64,000 nt of DNA from NCBI GenBank assembly GCA_900541685.1, contig UQKM01000013.1, forward strand, positions 5,968-69,967, read 5' to 3'. This DNA is from an uncultured Collinsella sp. GTDB taxonomy: Bacteria > Actinomycetota > Coriobacteriia > Coriobacteriales > Coriobacteriaceae. The position numbers were made by a program, and so were the translations under genes. Positions 1-8,068 of the stretch are shown here, piece by piece; the first letter of the stretch is position 1; every line of letters starts with the position of its first letter. The notes below the pieces were generated by a model. The model searched no databases, was not told the origin of the DNA, and saw nothing but the letters and a program-made list of their open reading frames with translations.

Positions 1-1
1 C

Positions 2-421
2 TCCAACATCGGTGTGGTTGCCACCTCTGACGACGAGGTTAAGATCATGCTTTCCCCGCGCTCCTCGATCACCTCGCTGCAGAACGAGTTCAAGGATCGT
101 TTGCAGACGCTTGCCGATGTCCTGGGCTTCGACGCCAAGTTTGAGTTCGAGTATCCCGGCTGGAGCTATGCCGAACATTCGCCGGTCCGCGACGTCTTTG
201 TCGAGAGCTATCGCGAGCTCTTTGGCTCCGAGCTGCGCATCGAGTCCATTCACGCCGGCCTTGAGTGCGGCCTGTTTGCCGAGGCCCTGCACGGCCTGGA
301 CGCCATCGCCGTGGGCCCGACGCTCTCCGATGTCCACACCCCGGACGAGAGCATGGAGCTCGCTTCTGCCGAGCGCTTCTACGAGCTGCTCATCGACGTG
401 CTCAAGCGCCTCGCCGCGTAA
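2..421 (+). CDS. pepD: Aminoacyl-histidine (PepD-like) M20 dipeptidase, C-terminal part
   Basis: This is the last ~139 residues of a cytosolic metallopeptidase that hydrolyses Xaa-His and other dipeptides; the rest lies left of the window. The reading frame is open from base 2 and ends at TAA 419-421. Typical M20C C-terminal features are present: the SP-rich segment near the window edge, GWSYAEHSPVRD, the IHAGLECGLF motif (the conserved His-Ala-Gly-Leu-Glu-Cys metal/substrate region) and the IGPTLSDVHTPDE-like motif (here VGPTLSDVHTPDE) whose His is a metal ligand. The family call is strong; substrate range cannot be read from this fragment. A strong hairpin terminator follows at 477-523. Confidence 0.85.
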   Translation, partial: SNIGVVATSDDEVKIMLSPRSSITSLQNEFKDRLQTLADVLGFDAKFEFEYPGWSYAEHSPVRDVFVESYRELFGSELRIESIHAGLECGLFAEALHGLDAIAVGPTLSDVHTPDESMELASAERFYELLIDVLKRLAA

Positions 422-476
422 AGGTTGCGCTAGCAGCAGCCCGAGCCACGTGCTAGCGGATTGCAAATGACATTAC

Positions 477-523
477 GAGAGGGGGGCACCCGAGCTTTTG
501 CGACGGGTGCCCCCTCTCTTCTT
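477..523. terminator. Intrinsic terminator after pepD, convergent with hipA
   Basis: A 14-15 bp stem (AGAGGGGGGCACCC paired with GGGTGCCCCCTCT, one G-U) around a 13-base loop is followed by TCTTCTTCT. It sits between the convergent pepD and hipA genes and could stop transcription in either direction. Confidence 0.85.
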
Positions 524-548
524 CTGGGAAATAGGAAATTGCGGGCGT

Positions 549-1853
549 CTAGCCCATATCCGCCTTGATGAGGTCGAGGGTGCGCTGGCAGTTTTCGCGG
601 ACGGGGCCGAGCATATGCTCGCGTAGGTCCGCCATGCCGGGCAGGTCGGCGTATTCGTCCATGACTTCTTCCATGCAAATGGGTACCTCGTAGGCGAGGT
701 CCATCATGGTCGCAAAGCAAAACTTCTCGGATAGCCCGGCATCGGTGAGCGCCGCCTCCAGCGCGGGGCCGCCCATACCGTGGTATCGGCGGATCGCGTT
801 GGGCCCGATGCGCCCCACACGGCTTTCTCCGCCAACGCTCATGGCAAGGCGCGCCCGACGTCGCATGCGCTCATATGCCAAACCCGATGCCACGTCGTAC
901 ATGGGTGCGAGCGCCGCGTTTGTGCCTTTGCCTAGGATGAGCGAGTAATTCTTAGCGTGTGCATCGGGCGCTCCGATAATGGCGTTATAGAACAACATAT
1001 AGGTAAAAAGCACAAGATTCATATGGTGGGGGACCGTGCTGATCAGTCGTTCTTGAATGTCTCGCGTTGTTGGCCCTCCATCGGCGGTGTATTTCTGGCT
1101 CGGCAATACACCGAGTGCCTGGCAAAAGTCCTCTTGATGCAGCCTTTCGACACTTCCGCTGCTATTGACCCTTCTGTCGTAGCGCTCAACGATGAGTGCG
1201 GCTTCGTCTTCAAATGTGCAATAGGAGACGTTGGCGGTTGGAATGCCAACACGCTGAGCCGTTTTCATGCAGACGAATTCGTTTAAGGCCTGATGTTTGA
1301 ACCCAACGACACCATTTTTGAAGATATGGGTAGTGGGGGACGACCCTAGACATTCGCACCATTGGCCGTCATGCCAGGCTAGTGCAAATTTGCCTTGGTT
1401 GCCGCCCAGGGACCAGCTTTCGTTGGAGCCCATCCATGTTTCACTTTCGTCATCGCGAATTGCTTTGAGTCTGCGAGCAATTTGAGAATTGGTAAGCGGG
1501 CGGTATGTCGAGATTCTGCTGTGGGCAGCATCTAATTGATCGATTTGACAAAACTGAACGGCGCCCGCGCAGTCAAGACCGATATGACGCAAGAGGGCGA
1601 CAGGGTTATTGGAAGCAACGTCATACTCGGCGGCAATAGCGCGCCGCTGCTCTTGACTGTCAGGCAAAAGGCCAAATAAGAACGGGCGGACGATGCTATG
1701 ACTATACGTGCGATTGGAAAGCGGCATTGTAAGCGATAGCGGTGCCCCGCAATAGGTTGGAGCGTACGCAAAGCTGCAGAGTCCTTGCTTGTCTTGTCGG
1801 AGTGTGCCGGCGATTTCGCCACAAATGAGGGTCGTAAGTTCCATCACTGCCAT
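549..1853 (-). CDS. hipA: HipA-family serine/threonine kinase toxin
   Basis: HipA proteins are protein kinases; the E. coli member phosphorylates glutamyl-tRNA synthetase and causes growth arrest or persistence, and the partner HipB blocks it. The 434-residue protein has the family architecture: an N-terminal Couple_hipA region (about 1-110), the loop SLGGNQGKFAL (about 167-177), LIVERYDRR as the core kinase strand, the HQEDFCQALG segment, the catalytic GAPDAHAKNYSL loop (Asp and Asn of the kinase active site) and the metal-binding APMYDVAS. It starts directly after hipB (TAAATG junction), so the pair is translationally linked. Target specificity is not predictable; non-E. coli HipA enzymes hit other tRNA synthetases. 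No truncation is seen. Confidence 0.9.
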   Translation of the reverse strand: MAVMELTTLICGEIAGTLRQDKQGLCSFAYAPTYCGAPLSLTMPLSNRTYSHSIVRPFLFGLLPDSQEQRRAIAAEYDVASNNPVALLRHIGLDCAGAVQFCQIDQLDAAHSRISTYRPLTNSQIARRLKAIRDDESETWMGSNESWSLGGNQGKFALAWHDGQWCECLGSSPTTHIFKNGVVGFKHQALNEFVCMKTAQRVGIPTANVSYCTFEDEAALIVERYDRRVNSSGSVERLHQEDFCQALGVLPSQKYTADGGPTTRDIQERLISTVPHHMNLVLFTYMLFYNAIIGAPDAHAKNYSLILGKGTNAALAPMYDVASGLAYERMRRRARLAMSVGGESRVGRIGPNAIRRYHGMGGPALEAALTDAGLSEKFCFATMMDLAYEVPICMEEVMDEYADLPGMADLREHMLGPVRENCQRTLDLIKADMG

Positions 1854-2285
1854 TTATTTCACAACCTTACACCCAAAGGAGAGATTCGAAGTGCTGGAAA
1901 GGCCTTGCTCGGCTGCGATTTGGGCCAGCAAGGCACCGTAGGAGGATGGCGTTCCTTGTCGAGGAGGCCGTCTGCCTACGTTTGGCTTTGGCAGGGTATT
2001 TGAGCTTGCGATAGGGAGGTCTGCTGCCGTCGTTGGTTGTTCGGTGTGTGATGCGATGGAGTCGTTATTGATTTGCACAAAGAGACCTATGCCGAGTGCG
2101 TTAAAGACGGTCAGCAACTTGTCGAGTCGAATGCCGGTGGCGTCTCCTAGCTCGAGCGATGCGAGCAGGCGCTCCGAAACACCGGCCTTTTTGGCGAGGG
2201 CGGCACGGGTGAAACCCTGAGTCTCGCGTGCCTGGCGCACGTAGATGCCAGCTTGGCGCGGTGTGGTGATGGGAAGGTTATCCAC
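1854..2285 (-). CDS. hipB: HipB-like antitoxin, XRE-type DNA-binding protein with long C-terminal tail
   Basis: The N-terminal ~70 residues form a Cro/C1-type helix-turn-helix (ARETQGFTRAALAKKAGVSE followed by LLASLELGDATGIRLDKLL), as in HipB. It would bind the operator palindromes just upstream and repress hipBA. Length is 143 residues, against 88 in E. coli HipB. The extra ~65 residues are Ser/Pro/Thr-rich and look disordered, ending in a short helix-like segment (SSYGALLAQIAAEQGL). The start ATG at 2285 follows GGAGAT 6 nt upstream. The stop abuts the hipA start. Function by family and context is firm; the role of the tail is unknown. Confidence 0.85.
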   Translation of the reverse strand: MDNLPITTPRQAGIYVRQARETQGFTRAALAKKAGVSERLLASLELGDATGIRLDKLLTVFNALGIGLFVQINNDSIASHTEQPTTAADLPIASSNTLPKPNVGRRPPRQGTPSSYGALLAQIAAEQGLSSTSNLSFGCKVVK

Positions 2286-2299
2286 GGCGATCTCCTAAC

Positions 2300-2369
2300 G
2301 TGCAGACTTTTGCATATCAGTATGACATGCAAAAGTCTGCACGAAAAGGCATTATGCAAAACTCTGCAT
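2300..2369. promoter_or_regulatory. hipBA operator: perfect inverted repeat plus a third site
   Basis: GTGCAGACTTTTGCAT (2300-2315) and its exact reverse complement (2327-2342) are separated by 11 bases. A third copy, ATGCAAAACTCTGCAT, lies at 2354-2369. Each unit is itself a TGCA-N6-TGCA near-palindrome, the layout expected for cooperative HipB dimers. The sites lie 15-85 bp upstream of the hipB start codon. Confidence 0.8.
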
Positions 2370-2409
2370 GAGACCGCTACATTGACGTTGGCTTATGAGA
2401 GGCGTTTTT

Positions 2410-2988
2410 TTATATCGCGAGAATCCCCAGATGCTCAAGTAAGATCTTAAGCCCGATGAGGATGAGCACGACGCCGCCCACGATGGTGGCGGGTTTTTCG
2501 TAGCGCGCGCCAAAGGTGTGGCCGATCACTACGCCGGCGACGGAGAAGATAAACGTTGTGACGCCGATAAGCGATACAGCGGGAACGATGTAAACCGAGA
2601 GCGCCGCAAATGAGATGCCCACGGCCAGGGCGTCGATTGAGGTGGCGATGGCGAGGATCAGGTACTCGCCCAGGTCAATCTTTTCGGCATCCTTGCCGTC
2701 GCCTTCATCCTCGTCCTCGGTAAAGGCCTCCCACAGCATTTTGCCGCCAATGAAGGCGAGCAGGATAAAGGCGATCCAGTGGTCGATGGGGCCGATGATG
2801 CCCATAAACTGGCTGCCAAGCGTCCATCCGATCACGGGCATGACGGCCTGGAAGCCGCCAAAGAACAGGCCGAGCACTACGGCGACCTTAAGGTTGATCT
2901 TCTTCATGCCAAGGCCCTTGCAGATGGATACGGCAAAGGCGTCCATCGAAAGGCCAACGGCGAGCAGCACGAGCTCTGCGAGTCCCAT
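2410..2988 (-). CDS. mntP: Manganese efflux pump MntP
   Basis: A 192-residue integral membrane protein with six predicted membrane helices arranged as two similar halves, each with the family Asp-containing signature (SMDAFAVSI near residue 14 and SIDALAVGI near residue 117). MntP exports Mn(II) and protects against manganese excess. A cytoplasmic acidic loop (EDEDEGDGKDAEK, about 85-98) joins the halves. It is transcribed divergently from disA. The ~225 bp spacer was inspected for the yybP-ykoY manganese riboswitch that precedes many mntP genes; its conserved core was not recognisable, so control is unresolved. Confidence 0.9.
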   Translation of the reverse strand: MGLAELVLLAVGLSMDAFAVSICKGLGMKKINLKVAVVLGLFFGGFQAVMPVIGWTLGSQFMGIIGPIDHWIAFILLAFIGGKMLWEAFTEDEDEGDGKDAEKIDLGEYLILAIATSIDALAVGISFAALSVYIVPAVSLIGVTTFIFSVAGVVIGHTFGARYEKPATIVGGVVLILIGLKILLEHLGILAI

Positions 2989-3214
2989 AGTCTGGCTCCC
3001 TCTCTGCGGGCGGGCCCGCGTGTACCTCTTGGGGGAGCAACATAAAGACTAACCTTGGCACATGGTTGAGTGGGTAGTCAAAAGAGCCCGTCCCAAATTA
3101 GCTATCTTAGCGGTGTTCGCTCATTCTGTAAGCATCGGATTTCGCGAGCGCCGCGGGGACAAACCGTGAGAAACTATTTAGCGTTTATGGAGCGTATACG
3201 ATGGGAGCGATGCC

Positions 3215-4282
3215 TTGGATAAGAACGAGCTGCAAAAGCGTATGGAACAGGCCATCCGTCTGACGGCACCTGGTCAGCCGATCCGCACTGCCCTCGACAT
3301 GATCATCGCCGGTCACCTGGGCGCCCTTATCTGCGTTGGCGACACAGAAAACGTGCTCGCTGCCGGTAACGACGGCTTCCCGCTCAACATTTCGTTCACC
3401 TCGAACCGTCTGTTCGAGCTCTCCAAGATGGACGGCGCCATCGTCATCGACGGCGACCTCACCCAGATCCTGCGCGCCAACTTCCATCTCAATCCCGATC
3501 CCTCGCTTGCCACGAGCGAGACGGGCATGCGTCATCGCACCGCCGCTCGCATGTCGGTGCTCACCGATGCCATTGTGATCTCGGTCTCGGCCCGTCGTGC
3601 CGTCGTCAACGTGTACGTTCACGGCAAGAGCTACGAGATCCAGCCCGTCACCACCATCATGAGCTCGGTCAACCAGCTCGTCGCCACGCTCCAGACTACC
3701 CGTCAGTCGCTCGACCGCTCCCTGCTGCGCCTGACGGCCCTCGAGCTCGACGACTACGTTACGCTCGCCGACATTACCGGTATTTTCTCGAGCTTCGAGA
3801 TCATGCAGCAGGCAAAGACCGAGCTTAAGGATTGCATCGTCAAGTTGGGCAACCAGGGCAAGCTCGTGCAGATGCAGCTCGAGCAGCTCGCGGGCTCCAG
3901 CATGGATACCGAGTATGACCTGATGATCCGCGACTACGCAAGTGATTCTTCCGAGGCTAATGCCGAGAAGATTCGCGCCAACCTAAGCCGTATGACACCT
4001 AAGGACCTGTCCGACCCACAGCATGTGGCGGCGGTTCTGGGTTACGACGACCTGGACGAGGACTCCGTCATGACACCGCTGGGCCTGCGCACGCTTTCGC
4101 GCGTGTCCGTCGTGCGCGACGGCGTGGCCGAGAAAATCGTCGACGAGTATGGATCGCTGCAGGAGCTCATGGACGACATCAGCGAGGATCCGGAGCGCCT
4201 GGGCGACTTTGGCGTTAACAACCCTGCCATTCTTGCGGACTCCCTGTACCGCATGAAGGGCACCAAACAGGGGAACGCATAA
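3215..4282 (+). CDS. disA: DNA integrity scanning diadenylate cyclase DisA
   Basis: DisA converts two ATP to cyclic di-AMP and scans DNA for branched lesions. The 355-residue protein has the DAC domain (about 1-145) with the catalytic KMDGAIVID (DGA 73-75) and RHRTAAR (106-112) motifs, a helical linker, and a C-terminal helix-hairpin-helix DNA-binding region (about 290-355). The chosen start is TTG at 3215, preceded by GGAG at about 3204; the nearby ATG codons at 3187, 3201 and 3210 are out of frame. Its stop overlaps the ispD start (TAATG), so it opens an operon with ispD, ispF and cysS. disA-ispD adjacency is also common in Firmicutes and Actinobacteria. Confidence 0.95.
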   Translation: MDKNELQKRMEQAIRLTAPGQPIRTALDMIIAGHLGALICVGDTENVLAAGNDGFPLNISFTSNRLFELSKMDGAIVIDGDLTQILRANFHLNPDPSLATSETGMRHRTAARMSVLTDAIVISVSARRAVVNVYVHGKSYEIQPVTTIMSSVNQLVATLQTTRQSLDRSLLRLTALELDDYVTLADITGIFSSFEIMQQAKTELKDCIVKLGNQGKLVQMQLEQLAGSSMDTEYDLMIRDYASDSSEANAEKIRANLSRMTPKDLSDPQHVAAVLGYDDLDEDSVMTPLGLRTLSRVSVVRDGVAEKIVDEYGSLQELMDDISEDPERLGDFGVNNPAILADSLYRMKGTKQGNA

Positions 4283-5010
4283 TGGCTCCCGTATGCGCCG
4301 TGGTCGTTGCCGGCGGCAGCGGCCAGCGCTTTGGAAATCCCGGCGGCAAGCAGCTCGTTAACGTGGCGGGTCGTCCGCTCATGAGCTGGTCCATCCGCGC
4401 GTTCGATCGTAGCGACAAGGTCGGCCACATCGTGGTGGTGTGCCCTGCCGAGCGCCGTGCCGAGATGCGCCGCCTGGCCATCGACCCGTTTGACTATGAC
4501 ACGCCCATCAGTTTTGCCGATGCCGGCGATACCCGCCAGGACTCCACCCGTGCCGGCGTGCATGCGGTACCGACGGGTTTCGAATATGTCGCTATCCACG
4601 ACGGCGCCCGTCCGCTTATCACGACCGAGGCCATCGATCATGCGATCGACGTGCTTGTGGGCGACCGCGCCCTCGACGGTGTCGTGTGCGGTCAGCCCGC
4701 GATCGACACGCTCAAGATCGTCGACGGCGACAATATCGTCGAGACGCCGCCGCGCGAGCTCTACTGGGCCGCGCAGACGCCGCAGATCTTTAACGTCGAC
4801 GCCATGAAGCGCGCCCACACCGCAGCTATCGCCGAGGGCTTTATCGGGACCGACGATTCTTCGCTGGTCGAGCGCATGGGCGGGCGCGTCCGCTGTGTCC
4901 AGAGCCCGCGCGATAACCTTAAGGTGACGGTGCCCGAGGACCTGCGTCCCGTAACCGCGATTCTGCTTGGCCGTATGGCCGAGGGAGAGGACCTTCCCCA
5001 TGTTCAGTAA
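4282..5010 (+). CDS. ispD: 2-C-methyl-D-erythritol 4-phosphate cytidylyltransferase
   Basis: Third enzyme of the MEP isoprenoid pathway: couples MEP and CTP to give CDP-ME. The nucleotide-binding signature AGGSGQRFG (about 10-18) followed by the conserved Lys23, the HDGARPLI motif near residue 110 and the AAQTPQIF motif near residue 160 are all present in 242 residues, a normal length. The ATG overlaps the disA stop, and the 3' end overlaps ispF by 11 nt, indicating translational coupling. Confidence 0.95.
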   Translation: MAPVCAVVVAGGSGQRFGNPGGKQLVNVAGRPLMSWSIRAFDRSDKVGHIVVVCPAERRAEMRRLAIDPFDYDTPISFADAGDTRQDSTRAGVHAVPTGFEYVAIHDGARPLITTEAIDHAIDVLVGDRALDGVVCGQPAIDTLKIVDGDNIVETPPRELYWAAQTPQIFNVDAMKRAHTAAIAEGFIGTDDSSLVERMGGRVRCVQSPRDNLKVTVPEDLRPVTAILLGRMAEGEDLPHVQ

Positions 5011-5494
5011 CCTGCGCATTGGCCACGGCTACGACGTCCACCGTTTGGTGGAGGGGCGTCGATGTATCATCGGCGGGGTTGACATTCCCTACGAGCGCGG
5101 CCTGCTGGGTCACTCGGATGCCGATGTGCTCGCGCACGCCTTGGCCGACGCCATTCTGGGCGCCTGCCGCGGGGGAGATATCGGCAAGCTATTCCCCGAC
5201 ACCGATCCCGCCTACGAGGGTGCCGATTCGATGGTGCTGCTCGCTCGCGTGATGGACTATGCGCGCGAGCTGGGCTTTGAGTTTGTCGATGCCGATTGCA
5301 CCATTGCCTGTCAGCAACCCAAGATCACTCCGCACCGCGATGCCATGCGCGCCAACCTTGCCCATGCCCTGGGCGTCGACGTGGAAAACGTGGGCGTCGC
5401 CGCCACTACGACCGAAAAGCTCGGTTGGGAAGGCCAGGGCGAGGGAATCGGCGCCTGGGCCGTCTGCCTGCTACAGAAAACCGTTAAGGAGTAA
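5000..5494 (+). CDS. ispF: 2-C-methyl-D-erythritol 2,4-cyclodiphosphate synthase
   Basis: Cyclises CDP-ME 2-phosphate to MEcPP, two steps after IspD (IspE is not in the window). The metal ligands of the family are visible: Asp12 and His14 in GYDVHR and His46 in DVLAHALADA; the LFPDTDP and TTTEKLG motifs are intact. The start at ATG 5000 gives 164 residues beginning at the conserved IGHGYDVH region; a longer in-frame start at 4967 would lie deep inside ispD and lacks a fitting ribosome site. The trimeric enzyme is cytosolic. Confidence 0.95.
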   Translation: MFSNLRIGHGYDVHRLVEGRRCIIGGVDIPYERGLLGHSDADVLAHALADAILGACRGGDIGKLFPDTDPAYEGADSMVLLARVMDYARELGFEFVDADCTIACQQPKITPHRDAMRANLAHALGVDVENVGVAATTTEKLGWEGQGEGIGAWAVCLLQKTVKE

Positions 5495-5497
5495 CGA

Positions 5498-6964
5498 ATG
5501 CGTATCTACAACAGCGCTACCCATAAAAAGGAAGAGTTCCAGCCCATCGAGTCCGGCAAGGTCCGCATGTACGTGTGCGGCCCCACGGTCTACGACAACA
5601 TCCACATCGGCAATGCCCGCACGTTCATCAGCTTTGACGTGATTCGTCGCTGGCTCATCGCGAGCGGCTACGAGGTCACGTTCGCCCAGAACCTCACCGA
5701 TGTCGACGACAAGATCATCAAGCGCGCCAACGAGCAGGGCCGTACGGCTGCCGAGGTCGCGACGGAGTTCTCCGACAAGTTCATCGGCGTCATGCGTGCC
5801 GCCAACGTGCTCGATCCCGATGTGCGCCCCCGCGCCACCAAAGAGATCGGCCCCATGATCGCCATGATCAAGACGCTCATCGAGCAGGGCCACGCCTACG
5901 CCGCCGATAACGGCGACGTGTACTTTGCCGTGCGCAGCGATTCCAACTATGGTCAGGTCTCGGGCCGCAACATCGACGACCTTATGGTTGGCGCGCGCAT
6001 CGAGGAGAACGAGGACAAGAACGACCCGCTCGACTTTGCCCTGTGGAAGGCTGCCAAGCCCGGCGAGCCCAGCTGGCCGAGCCCCTGGGGCGAGGGCCGT
6101 CCCGGTTGGCACACCGAGTGCGCCGCCATGGTGCATCGCTACCTGGGCACCCCGATCGACATCCACGGCGGCGGCTCCGACCTTGCCTTCCCGCATCACG
6201 AGAACGAGTGCGCCCAGGCCACCTGCGCCTGGCACCAGGGCTTCTCCAACACCTGGATGCACACGGGCATGCTGCTGGTAGACGGCGAGAAAATGTCCAA
6301 GTCGCTCGGCAACTTCTTTACGCTGGCCGAGGTCCTCGAGCAGCATTCCGCTGCCGCCCTGCGCCTGCTGATGCTGCAGACGAGCTATCGCTCGCCGCTC
6401 GACTTTTCTTGGGAGCGCTTGGAGGGTGCCGAGAACTCGCTCACGCGTATCGCCGGTACGGTCGAGAACCTGCGCTGGGCCGCGAACCATGCGACGGCCG
6501 ATGCCGATGAGGCAGCATCCGAGGCGTTTGCCGCCAAGGCCGCCGAGACCCGTGCCACCTTTAAGGAGTGCATGGACGACGACTTTAACACCGCCGGTGC
6601 CATGGGTGCCGTCTTTGGCTTTGTGACCGAGTGCAACCAGTACCTGGAGCAGGCGGGCGACGCTGCCGACAAGGCCGCCGCGCTTGCCGCCGCCGATACG
6701 CTGGTCGAGCTGCTCGATACGTTTGGCGTTGAGCTCCCCGAGCCCAAGGTCGAGCTGCCGCTGGGTCTGCTGGGTGTTGCCGCCGGCCTGGTCGCCTACA
6801 CGGGCGACGACGTGGACGAGGCCGCTGCCAAGATTCTCGAGGCCCGCGCCGAGGCCCGCGCTGCCAAGAACTGGGATCTGGCCGACGCCATCCGCGACCA
6901 GCTCAAGGACCTGGGCCTCACCATTGAGGATACTGCCGCGGGCACTCGTATTAAATCTCTCTAA
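5498..6964 (+). CDS. cysS: Cysteinyl-tRNA synthetase
   Basis: Class I aminoacyl-tRNA synthetase of 488 residues. The HIGH-type motif is HIGN (36-39), the zinc-ligand Cys27 sits in YVCGPTVYD, and KMSKS is at 265-269. The middle GWHTECAAM and HHENECAQ motifs provide the other zinc ligands. The C-terminal DALR anticodon domain is complete. It starts 3 nt after ispF, completing the disA-ispD-ispF-cysS operon; ispF-cysS linkage is a known arrangement. Confidence 0.97.
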   Translation: MRIYNSATHKKEEFQPIESGKVRMYVCGPTVYDNIHIGNARTFISFDVIRRWLIASGYEVTFAQNLTDVDDKIIKRANEQGRTAAEVATEFSDKFIGVMRAANVLDPDVRPRATKEIGPMIAMIKTLIEQGHAYAADNGDVYFAVRSDSNYGQVSGRNIDDLMVGARIEENEDKNDPLDFALWKAAKPGEPSWPSPWGEGRPGWHTECAAMVHRYLGTPIDIHGGGSDLAFPHHENECAQATCAWHQGFSNTWMHTGMLLVDGEKMSKSLGNFFTLAEVLEQHSAAALRLLMLQTSYRSPLDFSWERLEGAENSLTRIAGTVENLRWAANHATADADEAASEAFAAKAAETRATFKECMDDDFNTAGAMGAVFGFVTECNQYLEQAGDAADKAAALAAADTLVELLDTFGVELPEPKVELPLGLLGVAAGLVAYTGDDVDEAAAKILEARAEARAAKNWDLADAIRDQLKDLGLTIEDTAAGTRIKSL

Positions 6965-6970
6965 TCCCCG

Positions 6971-7072
6971 CGGGTTTCCCAAGCACCCGACCTTGCCGTT
7001 CAAACCGTCGCTCGCGTACTCAAGTACGCGTCGCTCCTCTTTCACGGCAATCTCGGGCACTTGGAAAACCCG
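6971..7072. repeat. Long imperfect hairpin after cysS
   Basis: Arms of 29 bases (6971-6999 and 7044-7072) match at about 24 positions. An inner perfect palindrome GCGTACTCAAGTACGC (7014-7029) forms the tip. There is no coding potential and no T-run after it; a separate terminator follows. It resembles the other long foldback elements of this window in plan but not in sequence. Confidence 0.7.
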
Positions 7073-7076
7073 TACC

Positions 7077-7115
7077 GACCGCTTGAGCTATTCGTCTTAA
7101 GCGGTCGCTTCTTTT
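7077..7115 (+). terminator. Intrinsic terminator of the cysS operon
   Basis: GACCGCTT (7077-7084) pairs with AAGCGGTC (7099-7106), followed by GCTTCTTTTG. It lies just before the rlmB ribosome-binding site. Confidence 0.7.
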
Positions 7116-7150
7116 GTCCTGTTTGAAAATTTTTTAAAGGAGGCCGTTTT

Positions 7151-8065
7151 ATGGCCGACAATCGCAAGCGTGCGCCTCGTGGCGGCAAGCAGACTGCTTC
7201 TGGCTCGCGTCCGATTCGCCGCAACGACCGCGCTGCCACTCCCAAGGGCCAGCGCGATCGCGCCCAGGCCGCACGTCCGCAACGCGATCGTAACCGCGAC
7301 GCTGTCCAGGTTCCCAAGGGCGAGTTTATCGAAGGTCGTCGTGCTGCCGCCGAGGCACTGCGCACCGGTTTTCCCATCAAGTGCGCGCTCATCGCCGAGG
7401 GCGGGGAGCGCGATGCCGCTCTGTCGCGCCTGGTCGATGACCTCAACGCCACGGGCGTCCGCATTAAGTATGTGCCGCGCGCGCAGCTCGATGCGCTGTC
7501 GAGCCATGGCGCTCACCAGGGCATTGCGCTCGAGGTGGGCAACTTCCCTTACGCCGATGTCGCCGACATCCTCGACCGCGCAGGCGAGGGCCCGGCGCTT
7601 GTCGTGGTGCTCGACCATGTGACCGACGACGGTAACTTTGGCGCCATCGTGCGCTCTGCCGAGGTTGTGGGCGCAGCGGGCGTCATCATCGCCAACAAGC
7701 GTGCCGCCGGCGTGACCGTGGGCAGCTACAAGACCTCCGCCGGCGCCGTCATGCATCTGCCTATCGCGCAGGTGCCCAATATCGCCCGTGCGCTCGATGT
7801 CCTCAAGGCCGCCGGCTTTTGGGTGGGTGGCGCTTCCGAGCATGCCGAGGGCAGCTGCTGGGATGCTCCCTTCGAGGGCCGCGTGGCGCTCGTCATGGGC
7901 TCCGAGGGCGACGGCATCTCGCGTCTGGTGCTCGAGAAATGTGACTTTTTGACCAAGCTTCCCCAGCGCGGCATGACCGAGAGTCTCAACGTGGCCCAGG
8001 CGACCACCGCGCTGTGCTTTGAGTGGCTGCGCCGCAATGCCGGCGAGCTCATGGGGGAGGAGTAG
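7151..8065 (+). CDS. rlmB: 23S rRNA (guanosine-2'-O)-methyltransferase, RlmB/TrmH family
   Basis: SPOUT-class methyltransferase that adds a 2'-O-methyl group to 23S rRNA using S-adenosylmethionine. After a basic, low-complexity N-terminal extension (about 1-55), the substrate-binding domain starts at FIEGRRAAAEAL. The SpoU motifs follow: motif 1 DGNFGAIVRSAE (about 160), motif 2 ALVMGSEGDGIS (about 250) and motif 3 MTESLNVAQATT (about 277), which form the knotted cofactor site. The start has a strong AAAGGAGG about 8 nt upstream. The next gene begins 3 nt after the stop, and rlmB-yacP pairing is common in Firmicutes and Actinobacteria. RlmB cannot be separated from other SpoU paralogues with certainty. 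Confidence 0.88.
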   Translation: MADNRKRAPRGGKQTASGSRPIRRNDRAATPKGQRDRAQAARPQRDRNRDAVQVPKGEFIEGRRAAAEALRTGFPIKCALIAEGGERDAALSRLVDDLNATGVRIKYVPRAQLDALSSHGAHQGIALEVGNFPYADVADILDRAGEGPALVVVLDHVTDDGNFGAIVRSAEVVGAAGVIIANKRAAGVTVGSYKTSAGAVMHLPIAQVPNIARALDVLKAAGFWVGGASEHAEGSCWDAPFEGRVALVMGSEGDGISRLVLEKCDFLTKLPQRGMTESLNVAQATTALCFEWLRRNAGELMGEE

Positions 8066-8068
8066 CGC

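Noticed and set aside
2989..3214. yybP-ykoY manganese riboswitch before mntP
   Set aside because: Looked for on the minus strand; the conserved core was not recognisable. A covariance-model search would decide.
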